64,000 bases of DNA from JAAURB01 sp049647265 (GTDB taxonomy: Bacteria; Cyanobacteriota; Cyanobacteriia; Cyanobacteriales; Microcoleaceae): assembly GCA_049647265.1 (NCBI GenBank), contig JBARXJ010000049.1, forward strand, positions 59,096-123,095, written 5' to 3'. Both the position numbers and the translations under genes were made by a program. The notes beneath the pieces were generated by a model that worked only from the letters and a program-made list of their open reading frames with translations, did not search any database and was not told the origin of the DNA. Within the stretch, counting starts at the first letter, position 1. Every line of letters starts with the position of its first letter. Below, in pieces: positions 52,590 through 61,384 of this stretch.

Positions 52590-53444
52590 TTACAATAAAG
52601 AATCCATCAAATTCATCACTTCAACCGCTTCTGGCGAAATGGGATTTGAATCAACATGATTAAGATGATGTTCTAATATTCCCTTCAAAGAAATTAACTT
52701 GAGACTATTTTCTGCTAAGGTTTCAGAAACAGCTTTAGCGGCGGGTAAATAACCAATCGCTCCTAAATCCATTAAAACAGATCGGCGTAATTGTAATTCA
52801 TTCTCTTGTAATGCTTCAATTAAACGCTGTCCATAAATCTCATTTTGAGTTAACTGATACATCGCCCGTAATGCTGAAAATTGCACCCGACGGACCCGAT
52901 GCTGAGTAAACGGTTCAATTTCACCAATCGCTTCAGTTGCGCCAATTGTCCCCAACGCTTCTAAAATTGAGGTATAGGGTTGCACTAGGTGAGGCTTTCC
53001 AGGAACAGTTGTAGCCGCCTCTACACCCCCTTCTAACAGCTTTAAAAGAGGCTGAATACTCCGGGGATCGTTCAGCATTTCTAACGACTGTGCAGCGGCT
53101 TCTCGCACGTAAACGTCATCAGATTCTAAACATTGAATTAATGGCTCAACCGCTCTTTGATCTCCTAATTTTCCTAAAGCTCTAGCAGCATTGCGCCGCA
53201 GAGGATAACCCCCATCTTCAGTACGATCTGAGTCATCCTCTAAAGCGGCAATTAAAGCGTCAACCGCAGCGGGTTCAGAGACTTTAAATCGTCCTAACCA
53301 CCAAGCTGCATAGTAACGGCGACCGAGTTCTTCATGTTGAAGATTTGCGTTGGCGCAGCCTGCCGTCAGGCGTATCGCCTGTTCAACCGTTAGTTCTTCA
53401 GGAGGTTGACCCGTATTGTCAAACTGTTCTGAAGTTGCGATCAT
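52590..53444 (-). CDS. cpcE: Phycocyanobilin lyase subunit alpha CpcE
   Basis: A 284-residue HEAT-repeat protein, the partner of CpcF in chromophorylating CpcA. LRRNAARALGKLGDQRAVEPLIQ and VREAAAQSLEMLNDPRSIQPLL are clear repeats. The N-terminal LTVEQAIRLTAGCANANL is the family opening. It starts 24 bases after the cpcD stop and is co-transcribed with the upstream linker genes at reduced level, as is usual for cpcE/F. Confidence 0.95.
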   Translation of the reverse strand: MIATSEQFDNTGQPPEELTVEQAIRLTAGCANANLQHEELGRRYYAAWWLGRFKVSEPAAVDALIAALEDDSDRTEDGGYPLRRNAARALGKLGDQRAVEPLIQCLESDDVYVREAAAQSLEMLNDPRSIQPLLKLLEGGVEAATTVPGKPHLVQPYTSILEALGTIGATEAIGEIEPFTQHRVRRVQFSALRAMYQLTQNEIYGQRLIEALQENELQLRRSVLMDLGAIGYLPAAKAVSETLAENSLKLISLKGILEHHLNHVDSNPISPEAVEVMNLMDSLL

Positions 53445-53467
53445 GTCTTGACTCGTAATATTTGCGG

Positions 53468-53809
53468 TTAGTTTTCCCCTTCGGAAGAAACAGAAGCAGA
53501 TTCAGACTGACCCTGAGAATCTTCTTTAAGCTGATGGGGAGCGGTTGCCTGCATTTTAGCTTCGCTGCTGCCATCAACAGTCAGGGGTTCAATGCTCAGA
53601 ATTTTACCGCCCATGCGATTAATTCGTTGCATTTGATCGCTCATGCGATTATAAGGAACAGTCAGATAAGTCTTGCGAGTACTACGAATACGGTAGCTCA
53701 CTCGATCTGAGTCAACGTTTTGTCCCATCCCTTCAACTTCTACCCGAAACATACGGTTACTGCTATCGCTGAGGGTAGCACTACCGATTGATGTAGTTTG
53801 ACCAAACAT
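53468..53809 (-). CDS. cpcD: Phycobilisome rod-capping linker CpcD with extended tail
   Basis: The 113-residue product starts MFGQTTSIGSATLSDSSNRM, the standard CpcD opening, with the CpcD-type linker domain at 15-80 (FRVEVEGMG through NRMGGKILSIEPLTV). The known rod-capping linker is about 75-90 residues long; here some 30 extra residues rich in Gln, Ser and Glu follow residue 82. The start at 53809 was chosen over a TTG at 53830. CpcD caps rods and limits their length; the tail may be flexible and exposed. Confidence 0.92.
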   Translation of the reverse strand: MFGQTTSIGSATLSDSSNRMFRVEVEGMGQNVDSDRVSYRIRSTRKTYLTVPYNRMSDQMQRINRMGGKILSIEPLTVDGSSEAKMQATAPHQLKEDSQGQSESASVSSEGEN

Positions 53810-53928
53810 TGTATTAAATATGACTCCCAATTAATATGATTATAAATTTTGAAAAATTCTTTCTACATAGAATGGTAAACCGATTCAGTTCATTGGCTTA
53901 CCATCCTTAAGAGTGAGATTGCGATCAA

Positions 53929-54777
53929 TTAGGCTTCACGGACGCTAACAATTTTGCCACCACTCCGCAGAATTTGTTGCATCCGGTTTGATAAATCTTC
54001 GTAAGCAACCAAATAGGTTTTATTAGAGCGACGAACGTTATTATTGAGCAAAGAAGAACCAATGCGGTTTGTTACTTCTACGCGATAAACCCGTTGTTGA
54101 CGATTTCCTAATCCACCAAACACTTTTTCGGGTGTTTTAGAGGCAGAAGGCTGAGTAATTGAACTGGCTTGGTTACGAGCCACTTCTTGAAAGAGGCGAC
54201 CATTTTGGCTTCTGGCTTGACCTCGATCATTATTGGCATAACCCCGGTACAGTTGAAACATCCGGCTAAAGCCAACCGTTCTAGAGCCAGGAATGACCTG
54301 AAACCCCAGATAATAAGGGATAACATTATCGCCAAATTTTTGTTCGTATTCTTGGCTTTCAAAGTAGGAATTGATTTCAGCGTCGTAGCCGTTATCCTCT
54401 ACTAAACGAGTATGATAAGCGAGTTCCGCTTCATCATGAGGGGGGCGACCCAGCAAGTGTTTGAAGTTCAGTTCAACAAAACGTTGATTGTTATTGGGAT
54501 AAAAGAACTTTTTCTTGTAAAGTTCTGAAAGAGCGATCGCCCGTACAAAATCACGAACGGTAATATTACCTTGTCTGAGTAAAGATTCGGCTGAAGTCAA
54601 TCGTTCAGCTTTCATGATATACTCGTTACCCAGAACTTGCTTATAAGCTGCGCGAAAAATCCCTTGTAGCTCGGTTTCTGTCCAATCGGGACGTAATTCT
54701 ACACAACTGCCATCGAATGCGTCTAAACCCAGTCGCCCAGCCTGCTGTAAATTTGCAGGGACTAATGTGGTTGCCAT
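53929..54777 (-). CDS. cpcC: Phycocyanin-associated rod linker CpcC
   Basis: The 282-residue rod linker has an N-terminal phycobilisome linker domain (pfam00427-type, about 18-145; FDGSCVELRPDWTETELQGIFRAAY, NEYIMKAERLTSAESLLRQG) and a C-terminal CpcD-like domain (about 230-282; YRVEVTNRIGSS through RSGGKIVSVREA). It joins phycocyanin hexamers into rods. A strong ribosome site (GGAGGA) precedes the ATG at 54777. Only one rod linker gene is present in the operon. Confidence 0.96.
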   Translation of the reverse strand: MATTLVPANLQQAGRLGLDAFDGSCVELRPDWTETELQGIFRAAYKQVLGNEYIMKAERLTSAESLLRQGNITVRDFVRAIALSELYKKKFFYPNNNQRFVELNFKHLLGRPPHDEAELAYHTRLVEDNGYDAEINSYFESQEYEQKFGDNVIPYYLGFQVIPGSRTVGFSRMFQLYRGYANNDRGQARSQNGRLFQEVARNQASSITQPSASKTPEKVFGGLGNRQQRVYRVEVTNRIGSSLLNNNVRRSNKTYLVAYEDLSNRMQQILRSGGKIVSVREA

Positions 54778-54881
54778 GATCTTCCTCCGAACAGATTATC
54801 TAAAAAACTCTTAAAGTTGATTAAAGTGGGTATATTTATTTTTTCTGATGTTAGCTTTAGCAGCTATGAAAATGCTCTCTA

Positions 54882-54958
54882 AAAAATTGCCCGGAACCTC
54901 AGATAACTGCTAACCCCATTACGGTCAAGTGTGCTAACGGCTATCTATGGTTCCGGGC
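54882..54958 (-). terminator. Attenuator-like hairpin between cpcA and cpcC
   Basis: On the minus strand, 17 bases after the cpcA stop, GCCCGGAACC pairs perfectly with GGTTCCGGGC across 70 bases, with more pairing inside (AGATA/TATCT and a wobble-rich extension). AATTTTTT follows. Hairpins at this place are known to make cpcBA transcripts far more abundant than those reading into the linker genes, which fits the phycocyanin:linker stoichiometry. Confidence 0.8.
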
Positions 54959-54974
54959 TGAAAATGCTCTCTAA

Positions 54975-55463
54975 TTAGCTTAGATTATTGATGGCATAGT
55001 CGATGTAGGAATTGGCTTCAACAGCCGGGTCACCGGTCAAACCATGGTTAGCTTTGATGTGCTTGAGTGCTTCAACGTACCAACTGGGAGACAGGTCAAA
55101 AGTCTTGTTGATTTCATCGATTCCAGCAATCAGGTACTCATCCATCGGACCTGTACCACCTGCAACGAGGCAGTAAGTCACCATCCGTAGGTAGTAGCCG
55201 ATATCACGAGAACATTTTTCTTTACCCCGTTGGTCAGCCGCATACTGAGGCCCTTGCATTTGGGTAGTGTAAGGGAATTTGTTGTAAACCGCTTGAGCTG
55301 CACCACTGATTAAGCTATCTGCTTTTTCAGTTAAGGCTTTAGCTGCTTTCAAACCGGCTTCAGCTTGACGAAAACGACCAAATGCAACTTGGATTTCGGT
55401 ACTGCTGAGGAAACGGCCTTGAGAATCTGCCGTGGTGACTGCTTCGGTTAGGGGAGTCTTCAT
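54975..55463 (-). CDS. cpcA: C-phycocyanin alpha subunit CpcA
   Basis: The 162-residue phycocyanin alpha subunit binds one phycocyanobilin at C84 (KEKCSRDIGYYLRM). It forms alpha-beta monomers, trimers and hexamers with CpcB in phycobilisome rods. The sequence is typical, MKTPLTEAVTTADSQGRFLS through SYIDYAINNLS. It follows cpcB after 113 bases. Confidence 0.98.
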   Translation of the reverse strand: MKTPLTEAVTTADSQGRFLSSTEIQVAFGRFRQAEAGLKAAKALTEKADSLISGAAQAVYNKFPYTTQMQGPQYAADQRGKEKCSRDIGYYLRMVTYCLVAGGTGPMDEYLIAGIDEINKTFDLSPSWYVEALKHIKANHGLTGDPAVEANSYIDYAINNLS

Positions 55464-55546
55464 GTTAAGTTAAGTAATTTCCTTTTCAAGTGGACAAAAG
55501 TTGTTAAATGCTCTTAAGGCCCTGTTTTAATTCAGTGACCTCAACG

Positions 55547-55566
55547 GAACAGAATCGATTCTGTTC
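55547..55566. promoter_or_regulatory. Perfect 20-base palindrome in the cpcB-cpcA spacer
   Basis: The sequence GAACAGAATCGATTCTGTTC is self-complementary over all 20 bases and sits ten bases after the cpcB stop on the minus strand. With no T-run it is not a classical terminator, so it may stabilise the cpcB 3' end, affect cpcA translation, or bind a dimeric protein. Role inferred only from symmetry and position. Confidence 0.65.
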
Positions 55567-55576
55567 AGCTTAAAAA

Positions 55577-56095
55577 TTAGCCAACTGCAGCGGCTGCACG
55601 ATCAAAGTAGCTAGCAATTTCGCTGTACAGTTGAGAGCAATCGCCTGAAGTGATACCGTTAGGATCTTTAACAATCGCTAAGGCTGCATCTTTCATCTTT
55701 TGAACACCTGTTGCCACGGAAGCACCGGGAGTCCCTAACGCTAAATAAGTTTCACGCAGACCGTTTAAGCAACGATCGTCAAGTACACTCGCGTCACCTG
55801 CGAAAACTGCATAGGTCACATAGCGTAAGATGATTTCCATATCACGCAAGCAAGCAGCCATCCGACGGCTAGTGTAAGCATTTCCACCGGGAGCGATTAA
55901 TTGAGGTTGCTCTGCAAACAGGTCACGAGCTGCATTGGCAACGATATCGGAAGCACTGCTAGTAATGCGGTTAACGGAATCTAAACGCTTGTTACTTTCT
56001 GCAACCATGGCGCTGAGAGCGTCGATTTGAGAACCGCTGAGCATTTCACCGCGAGTGTCAGCTTGGGAAACAACCTTGGTAAAGGCGTCTAACAT
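55577..56095 (-). CDS. cpcB: C-phycocyanin beta subunit CpcB
   Basis: The 172-residue phycocyanin beta subunit carries phycocyanobilin at C82 (MAACLRDMEII) and C153 (GDCSQLY), and N72 in GGNAYTS is the conserved methylated asparagine. First gene of the cpc operon. AGGAGA lies eight bases before the ATG. Confidence 0.98.
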   Translation of the reverse strand: MLDAFTKVVSQADTRGEMLSGSQIDALSAMVAESNKRLDSVNRITSSASDIVANAARDLFAEQPQLIAPGGNAYTSRRMAACLRDMEIILRYVTYAVFAGDASVLDDRCLNGLRETYLALGTPGASVATGVQKMKDAALAIVKDPNGITSGDCSQLYSEIASYFDRAAAAVG

Positions 56096-56479
56096 GGATT
56101 AAATCTCCTACTTAAATTTTGAGTGTTGTTTAGGTCTTCGTCTTAAAACAGACTTAGAGCCTTAAAATTCTGGCCGGACAGCGATCAGCCCATTGACTGA
56201 ATCTGCCTAATTTCTGTTGGGATCTCAAATCACTAGTGTTCAGAACTGAATGAACGCCATAACCTGAATCCCTTCAAAAATCTTAGAAAATTTTACTAGG
56301 TTTATGAGAGGAATTTAAAATTTCTTAATCAACAGACGGTTAAAATAATTTCTCGTTGCCTGTTCTTTTTTTCCCTCAGATATAAGTTATACAACGTTAC
56401 AGTGTTTTTTGACATTACAAATTATTAAATGATTCTTCAGCTTTGTTACGAAATGTTAAGTTCAGGGATTAACTGAATT
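56096..56479 (-). promoter_or_regulatory. Promoter and leader of the cpc operon
   Basis: This 384-base gap separates murD from cpcB on the same strand. It must hold the cpc promoter, since the operon is strongly expressed and murD is not part of it. A candidate -10 box TATAAC lies at 56385-56390 (minus), giving a leader of about 290 bases; no convincing -35 is seen. Several A/T-rich stretches and a weak AATTT/AAATT hairpin near 56310-56325 occur. Exact promoter elements cannot be fixed by eye. Confidence 0.6.
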
Positions 56480-57847
56480 TTATTTGCTAAAGCGTTCGGT
56501 GCAGAGCTGTCGGAAATGCTCACCCCGATGTTCAAAGCTTTGATACTGATCAAAACTGGCACAAGCCGGAGATAGCAAAACAGCCTGTGCGCCAAGGTTC
56601 GGAGCCATTTCAGCCGATGCGGCAATCGCACTATCCATCGTTTCGACAATTTCAACAGACTCGTAACCGGACTGTTGTAAACGTTGAGCAAACTGGGGAG
56701 CACATTCTCCAATTAACAGTACCTTCGCGGCTTTTTGGTGAATCGTTTGAATCCACGAGCTATCATCTCCCTGTTTGGCTTCCCCTCCGGCAATCAGAAT
56801 TACAGGCGCAGCAACAGCCGCTAAACCCACAGTCGCCGCATCATAATTAGTGGCTTTACTATCATTAATCCAATCAATCCCTTTCCAAGTACAAATCTGT
56901 TCCAAACGATGAGGGACCCCTGGAAAATCACCAATAGCCGTGGCGATCGCGTCTGATCCTATCCCCGCCAAACGAGCCGCAGCCACTGCCATCAGTAAAT
57001 TCTGCTGATTATGACTCCCCACCATCTTCAATGCTTTAACCGCAACAATGGGTCGATCGGCTTGTTTGACCCAACCGTCCTCAATGTAAACCCCTGTTTC
57101 TGGATGATCCATTAACTCTGTTTTGCCTCTGACACTTGTCCAGCAAGCCTGGGGCCATTGTTGAGTCGCTGTTTTGCGTAAATACGGATCATCCCCATTA
57201 ATCACCTGTTGCTGAGAATGGTTTAACAGCTTAGCTTTAATTTCGTAATAATTCTCCAAAGTATAATGACGATTCAGATGATCTGGGGTAAACGTTGTCC
57301 ACACACCCACCTGAGGCGCTAGGGTTGAAGCCGATTCAATTTGATAACTACTCAGTTCTGCAATCACCCAATCTAAAGGTTTAGCGGAATCTTGCTGCTG
57401 TTGCAGTGCCAGTTCACAAGCCGCGTTGCCAATGTTACCGCAAGCCGGCGCATGAAATCCGGCGGTCTGAAAAATTGCCGCTGTTAAAGCCGTTGTCGTA
57501 GTTTTACCATTCGTACCTGTAATTCCCACCCAAGGAACATCAGATAGCGATCGCCAAGCCAGTTCCATTTCTCCAATGGTTTCTATCCCTTGCTGACGAG
57601 CCGCCTCTATTGCGGGTAAATCCCACCGAACCCCTGGACTGACTACAACTAAATCAATTGAGGGTTGGGGTTCAAAATTTTGTCCAAGCTCAACAATAAT
57701 GCCTTCAGCGGCCAGTTGTTGCTGCTGCTGTTGCAGTGATGGGGATTCCCCGCGATCGCTCAAGCTTACTTGCCAACCCTGACGGTTCAGTAATCGTGCG
57801 GCTGCATTCCCTGAGCGTCCTAAACCAATAATAGAAGCTTTCGGCAT
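56480..57847 (-). CDS. murD: UDP-N-acetylmuramoyl-L-alanine--D-glutamate ligase
   Basis: The 455-residue cytosolic ligase adds D-glutamate to UDP-MurNAc-L-Ala in peptidoglycan synthesis. It has an N-terminal Rossmann-like domain, the ATP loop GITGTNGKTTTT (108-119), and FTPDHLNRHYTLENYYEIKAK, with DHLNRH typical of the family. The C-terminal domain includes LSPACASFDQYQSFEHRGEHF. No other mur gene adjoins. It is co-directional with cpcB but separated by the promoter region. Confidence 0.96.
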   Translation of the reverse strand: MPKASIIGLGRSGNAAARLLNRQGWQVSLSDRGESPSLQQQQQQLAAEGIIVELGQNFEPQPSIDLVVVSPGVRWDLPAIEAARQQGIETIGEMELAWRSLSDVPWVGITGTNGKTTTTALTAAIFQTAGFHAPACGNIGNAACELALQQQQDSAKPLDWVIAELSSYQIESASTLAPQVGVWTTFTPDHLNRHYTLENYYEIKAKLLNHSQQQVINGDDPYLRKTATQQWPQACWTSVRGKTELMDHPETGVYIEDGWVKQADRPIVAVKALKMVGSHNQQNLLMAVAAARLAGIGSDAIATAIGDFPGVPHRLEQICTWKGIDWINDSKATNYDAATVGLAAVAAPVILIAGGEAKQGDDSSWIQTIHQKAAKVLLIGECAPQFAQRLQQSGYESVEIVETMDSAIAASAEMAPNLGAQAVLLSPACASFDQYQSFEHRGEHFRQLCTERFSK

Positions 57848-57926
57848 CGGAATAATCTTAATTTTTCAAGCGAGAAGCACCCCTTATCTTATAACAAATT
57901 CGTCCGCCCCACTCAGGCTGCCTCTA

Positions 57927-58163
57927 TCATTGCCTGTTCTCGAGAGTTTTAACGATAGTGACCGCATCTTGTGGATCGACCTGAGTGTACCAAATCTCCT
58001 CGGGTAAAATCACCACCATTGGCCCGCTACCGCAATGTCCTAAACATCCGGTTGCTGTAATCTCTATATTTGGCGCGTTTACCGTCTGAAATGCCTTCAG
58101 TACCTGAGGAGATCCTTGTTTTCGACAGGTGCGATTTTGACAAACCAGAATTTGATCGGACAT
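57927..58163 (-). CDS. Thioredoxin-like [2Fe-2S] ferredoxin
   Basis: A 78-residue protein with a complete 2Fe-2S cysteine set C8, C13, C40 and C44 (CQNRTCRKQG and TGCLGHCGSGP), the pattern of thioredoxin-fold ferredoxins such as the NuoE-like and HoxE-like domains. It is a stand-alone domain, common in cyanobacteria, with an unknown electron partner. It lies in a co-directional group, 23 bases from the hydrolase stop. Confidence 0.88.
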   Translation of the reverse strand: MSDQILVCQNRTCRKQGSPQVLKAFQTVNAPNIEITATGCLGHCGSGPMVVILPEEIWYTQVDPQDAVTIVKTLENRQ

Positions 58164-58186
58164 GGGTAAAATCTGTTTTGCTTGAT

Positions 58187-59086
58187 TTAGATCTTAAACT
58201 GATGTTGATTTAACCAATCTAAAATTGCAGCATTAACAATTTCAGGACGCTCATCATGGGGACAATGACCGGTATTCGGAATCGACATAAACTCAATTTC
58301 TTGAGACGCTTTTGCTGCATCTTGATACAGTTTAGCGCCTGTAATCGGTGTCCACGGGTCGTCTTCTCCCCAGAGAACTAATAATGGATGCTGAACTTTC
58401 GGAAGCAATTCTGAGGGACGAGGGCCAGCCGGAGCGGTTAAAATTGAAGCAAAGACTTGTTGTGCGCCGGGATGATTGGAAGGTTCGTATAGCAGTTCAA
58501 CCAGCTCGTCTGTAATGGCGGTATGATTGCGATACACTTGACGCAGCGTGTTACGAATTCGGTTTTTTTGGCGAACTTGGTTAAAGACAAATGAACCCAA
58601 TACTGGAGAACTAACAAACTGAGAAAACAGTCCCATTACGACTCGTAGCGGTAAGTTTAACTCTTCTGGACGGTGGTTGAGTCCCCCGGCACAGTTGAGT
58701 AGTACTCCGCCAACTGTCAAATCAGGATAGTTCGCGACCATCATTAAACTCAATAACGCGCCAATGGAATTGCCAATAAAAACGGCGGGTTGTTGAAGAT
58801 GTTCTTGACAAAAATCCTGTAACAGTTCTTGCCACAAGTCTAGAGAATAATTCATCACAGGCTTGTCAGAACCACCAAACCCTAATAAGTCAATGGCATA
58901 GACTTGATAACCCGCCTCGGCGAGTATGGGAATATTGTTACGCCAATGTCCAATTGATGCACCAAATCCATGGATTAGAATTAAGGGTTGTCCACTCCCT
59001 AAAACAGTGTATTGAATTTGATGTCCTTGCCAATTCCAGTAACAGCGTTCAAAAGTAAAACGTTGCGGGGAAACTGTCGTTGTCAT
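58187..59086 (-). CDS. Alpha/beta hydrolase
   Basis: The 299-residue alpha/beta fold hydrolase has the oxyanion motif HGFG (39-42), nucleophile elbow GNSIG (S107), Asp in WGEDDPW (D242 or D243), and His in NTGHCPHDE (H273). The nucleophile elbow and lid region resemble the plant pheophytinase and dehalogenase-like branch frequent in cyanobacteria, but the substrate is not determinable. It lies 23 bases before the ferredoxin gene start, which makes co-transcription likely. Confidence 0.87.
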   Translation of the reverse strand: MTTTVSPQRFTFERCYWNWQGHQIQYTVLGSGQPLILIHGFGASIGHWRNNIPILAEAGYQVYAIDLLGFGGSDKPVMNYSLDLWQELLQDFCQEHLQQPAVFIGNSIGALLSLMMVANYPDLTVGGVLLNCAGGLNHRPEELNLPLRVVMGLFSQFVSSPVLGSFVFNQVRQKNRIRNTLRQVYRNHTAITDELVELLYEPSNHPGAQQVFASILTAPAGPRPSELLPKVQHPLLVLWGEDDPWTPITGAKLYQDAAKASQEIEFMSIPNTGHCPHDERPEIVNAAILDWLNQHQFKI

Positions 59087-59158
59087 TTATAAACTTTTGT
59101 AAATTCTCTCATTTATTGTAATGATTTTTGTCCAATCTGGTGTGAATGGATAAATTTT

Positions 59159-59710
59159 TTATGAAGATTGGGTAGATTCTGAAGAGGGAATTCCTATACG
59201 TTTTTCTAAAGACTCTGATCGACGTTTAGCAACATCATTTTTAGGATCGAGTTTTAAAGATTGTTCGTAGGCTTCTAATGCTTGAGCGGTTAATTTCTTG
59301 CGTTCATAAGCAGCACCTAAATTATTATAAGCAATCACATAATTTGGGCTTAATTTTAATGCTTCTTTATACTGACGAATGGCAATATCATACTGTTCTT
59401 TGGCAAAATGAGCATATCCTAACGCATTATGAACCATTGCCACATTTTCCGCTGGCTCTTCTTTTGCTGCTTTTATTGCTTTTTGAAGTACCGCGATTGC
59501 CTGAGTATAGAGTTGTTTATCATTCAGAATACTGCCTAATTCATAATATTCTTGAGCTGTACCGGGTTCTTGACTTAGTTTTTTTTGTAACTTGGATAAA
59601 GTCGTTTCAATTCGTCGTGTTTTTAGGATTTGGCGAAAGACAAAAAAGCCTGCACCTGCCAGCAAAATGACAAGAAGTAGGACATAGAAAACAGCTAAAT
59701 TAGTATCCAT
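59159..59710 (-). CDS. TPR-repeat membrane-anchored protein
   Basis: A 183-residue protein with an N-terminal membrane helix (7-26) and three to four tetratricopeptide repeats from about 46 to 160, including AMVHNALGYAHFAKEQYDIAIRQ-like and YVIAYNNLGAAYERKKLTAQ-like units. It is a scaffold for protein complexes; similar proteins in cyanobacteria are tied to photosystem assembly, but no specific match (Ycf3, Ycf37) can be claimed, although Ycf37 has the same plan. Confidence 0.8.
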   Translation of the reverse strand: MDTNLAVFYVLLLVILLAGAGFFVFRQILKTRRIETTLSKLQKKLSQEPGTAQEYYELGSILNDKQLYTQAIAVLQKAIKAAKEEPAENVAMVHNALGYAHFAKEQYDIAIRQYKEALKLSPNYVIAYNNLGAAYERKKLTAQALEAYEQSLKLDPKNDVAKRRSESLEKRIGIPSSESTQSS

Positions 59711-59837
59711 CTTTTTAGGTTAAATTGCTACAGTAAAATCTTATTAATAATATAAGCAAGGGCGAGAAGTTAATCCCGTCCTTTAACATATATCATATCG
59801 AGTTTAGCTTAATTCAACCCAACCCAGCGATTAGATT

Positions 59838-60194
59838 TTACTCAGATTGAGCAGCGGCTGTTTCAACCACTTTAGCAAAAGTATTAGGATCAATCACTGC
59901 AAGCTGAGCCAGCATTTTACGATTAAGTTGAATATCAGATTTTTTCAGCTTATTAATTAACTGACTGTAGCTCATTCCGTGCATCCGAGCCGCAGCATTA
60001 ATCCGAGTAATCCATAAGCGCCGAAAATCCCGTTTCCGACGACGGCGATCGCGATAAGCATTCCGTAGCGCTTGCATCACCCGCTGGTTAGCAATCCGGA
60101 AGTTTTTAGATTGAGATCCTCTAAATCCTTTCGCGAGTTTGAGTACTTTTTTGCGGCGTTTACGAGCAACATTACCGCGCTTAACTCTTGGCAT
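59838..60194 (-). CDS. rplT: Ribosomal protein L20
   Basis: The 118-residue 50S protein L20 begins PRVKRGNVARKRRKKVLKLA, the family opening. It is essential for early 50S assembly and is a translational autoregulator in several bacteria. It lies 40 bases downstream of rpmI. No infC precedes the pair, which differs from the Escherichia coli order. Confidence 0.98.
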   Translation of the reverse strand: MPRVKRGNVARKRRKKVLKLAKGFRGSQSKNFRIANQRVMQALRNAYRDRRRRKRDFRRLWITRINAAARMHGMSYSQLINKLKKSDIQLNRKMLAQLAVIDPNTFAKVVETAAAQSE

Positions 60195-60234
60195 GGTAAA
60201 TTATTTCCTTAACTGATGATTTAGGTTTAAACTA

Positions 60235-60432
60235 TTATAAATAGGGAGCCATTAAACGAATATTCTCAGCATCTCCTTCGCTGGCGACTGCCATTTGAGA
60301 GAGGCGACGCTTACGAGTCGAGCTTTTATGCTGCAATAAGTGGCTTTTATAGGCTTTACGGCGAACAATTTTACCGGTTCCTGTTTTCTTAAACCGTCGA
60401 GCGGCTGCTTTACGTGTTTTGAGTTTTGGCAT
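60235..60432 (-). CDS. rpmI: Ribosomal protein L35
   Basis: The 65-residue 50S protein L35 starts PKLKTRKAAARRFKKTG. The ATG at 60432 was chosen instead of an upstream in-frame ATG at 60453, which would add seven non-conserved residues. First gene of an rpmI-rplT pair; the promoter lies in the 157-base gap shared with the divergent gene at 60590. Confidence 0.96.
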   Translation of the reverse strand: MPKLKTRKAAARRFKKTGTGKIVRRKAYKSHLLQHKSSTRKRRLSQMAVASEGDAENIRLMAPYL

Positions 60433-60589
60433 AGGTTGGCTTGAATTCGACACAGTCTACAATCATATCATACTTTGCTCACTGATTTTCATTCATCAAC
60501 GGCTAGTTGATATCGCAGGGAACTGTTACTCTAAGGTAGGATATTGATAGCCTGAAAAACCGCTATCAAGACTGTTTCATATCGCCGAA

Positions 60590-61384
60590 ATGAATACTCA
60601 AACTAGCTCCACCTCTCAAGAAGTTTACTCAATTTTGAATCAAACTCAACGCCTGCGAGTCAGCGACGGCAAGATGACACCCATTTTAGAGGGTAGCTCA
60701 ACAACTTCACAATTGCTGGTACTGATTTGGTCACAGTTGGGAGATTTTGATAGTTTAGAATACGCTTGGTGGCTACAAAGAGAACAAGAAAAACTGGCAG
60801 AAAAAAATATTACTATTCGCGCTGTGGGTATTGGCGATCGCAATTCCGGTCTCAAGTTTTGTGAATATACCGGGTTTCCTATTGAATATCTCTTTGTCGA
60901 TCCAGACGCTGAAATTCATAATACTTTAGGACTGTATCGCGGTTTAAATATTAACTTTCCTTTATTATCCAGTTCACAACAAGCTTGGGTCAATTTAATG
61001 TTAATGTGTGCCGGAATTGCCAGTCCTGGAACATTAAAAGAAGTGCTGCGGGGGTATACAGGAGATAAGAAAGCGCCGCAGTTAATAGCCGATGAAGAAG
61101 TGGTCGAAGATACCCCATTACCTCCGATGAAAGGTTCATTTTTTAATGTCGCAGGCGGAACAGGATTTCAGCGTCCCTTTGAATTAGCCACCCTACGCCT
61201 ACGAAATATGACCGAAGTTTTAAGCAATTGGAATACTTATGTACCCGATGCTTCTTATTTAACCCAACGGGGAGGCACTTTTCTATTTGATAGTCAAGGA
61301 CAATTAATCTATGAATATCGCGATCGCGGTGTATTATGTTTTGCAGAAAATAAGAGTTATCCCTTATCTTTTCTGTTGAATTAA
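60590..61384 (+). CDS. AhpC/TSA-like (peroxiredoxin-fold) protein without peroxidatic Cys
   Basis: A 264-residue protein of the AhpC/TSA superfamily (PRXL2-like), judged from LVLIWSQLGDFDSLEYAWWLQ, RAVGIGDRNSGLKFCEYTGF and VDPDAEIHNTLGL. The place where active homologues have CxxC is occupied by SQLGDFD, so no peroxidatic cysteine is visible; the remaining Cys (FCEYTG, LMCAG) are elsewhere. Cyanobacteria carry this family commonly; its function is unclear. Single gene, divergent from rpmI. Confidence 0.85.
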   Translation: MNTQTSSTSQEVYSILNQTQRLRVSDGKMTPILEGSSTTSQLLVLIWSQLGDFDSLEYAWWLQREQEKLAEKNITIRAVGIGDRNSGLKFCEYTGFPIEYLFVDPDAEIHNTLGLYRGLNINFPLLSSSQQAWVNLMLMCAGIASPGTLKEVLRGYTGDKKAPQLIADEEVVEDTPLPPMKGSFFNVAGGTGFQRPFELATLRLRNMTEVLSNWNTYVPDASYLTQRGGTFLFDSQGQLIYEYRDRGVLCFAENKSYPLSFLLN

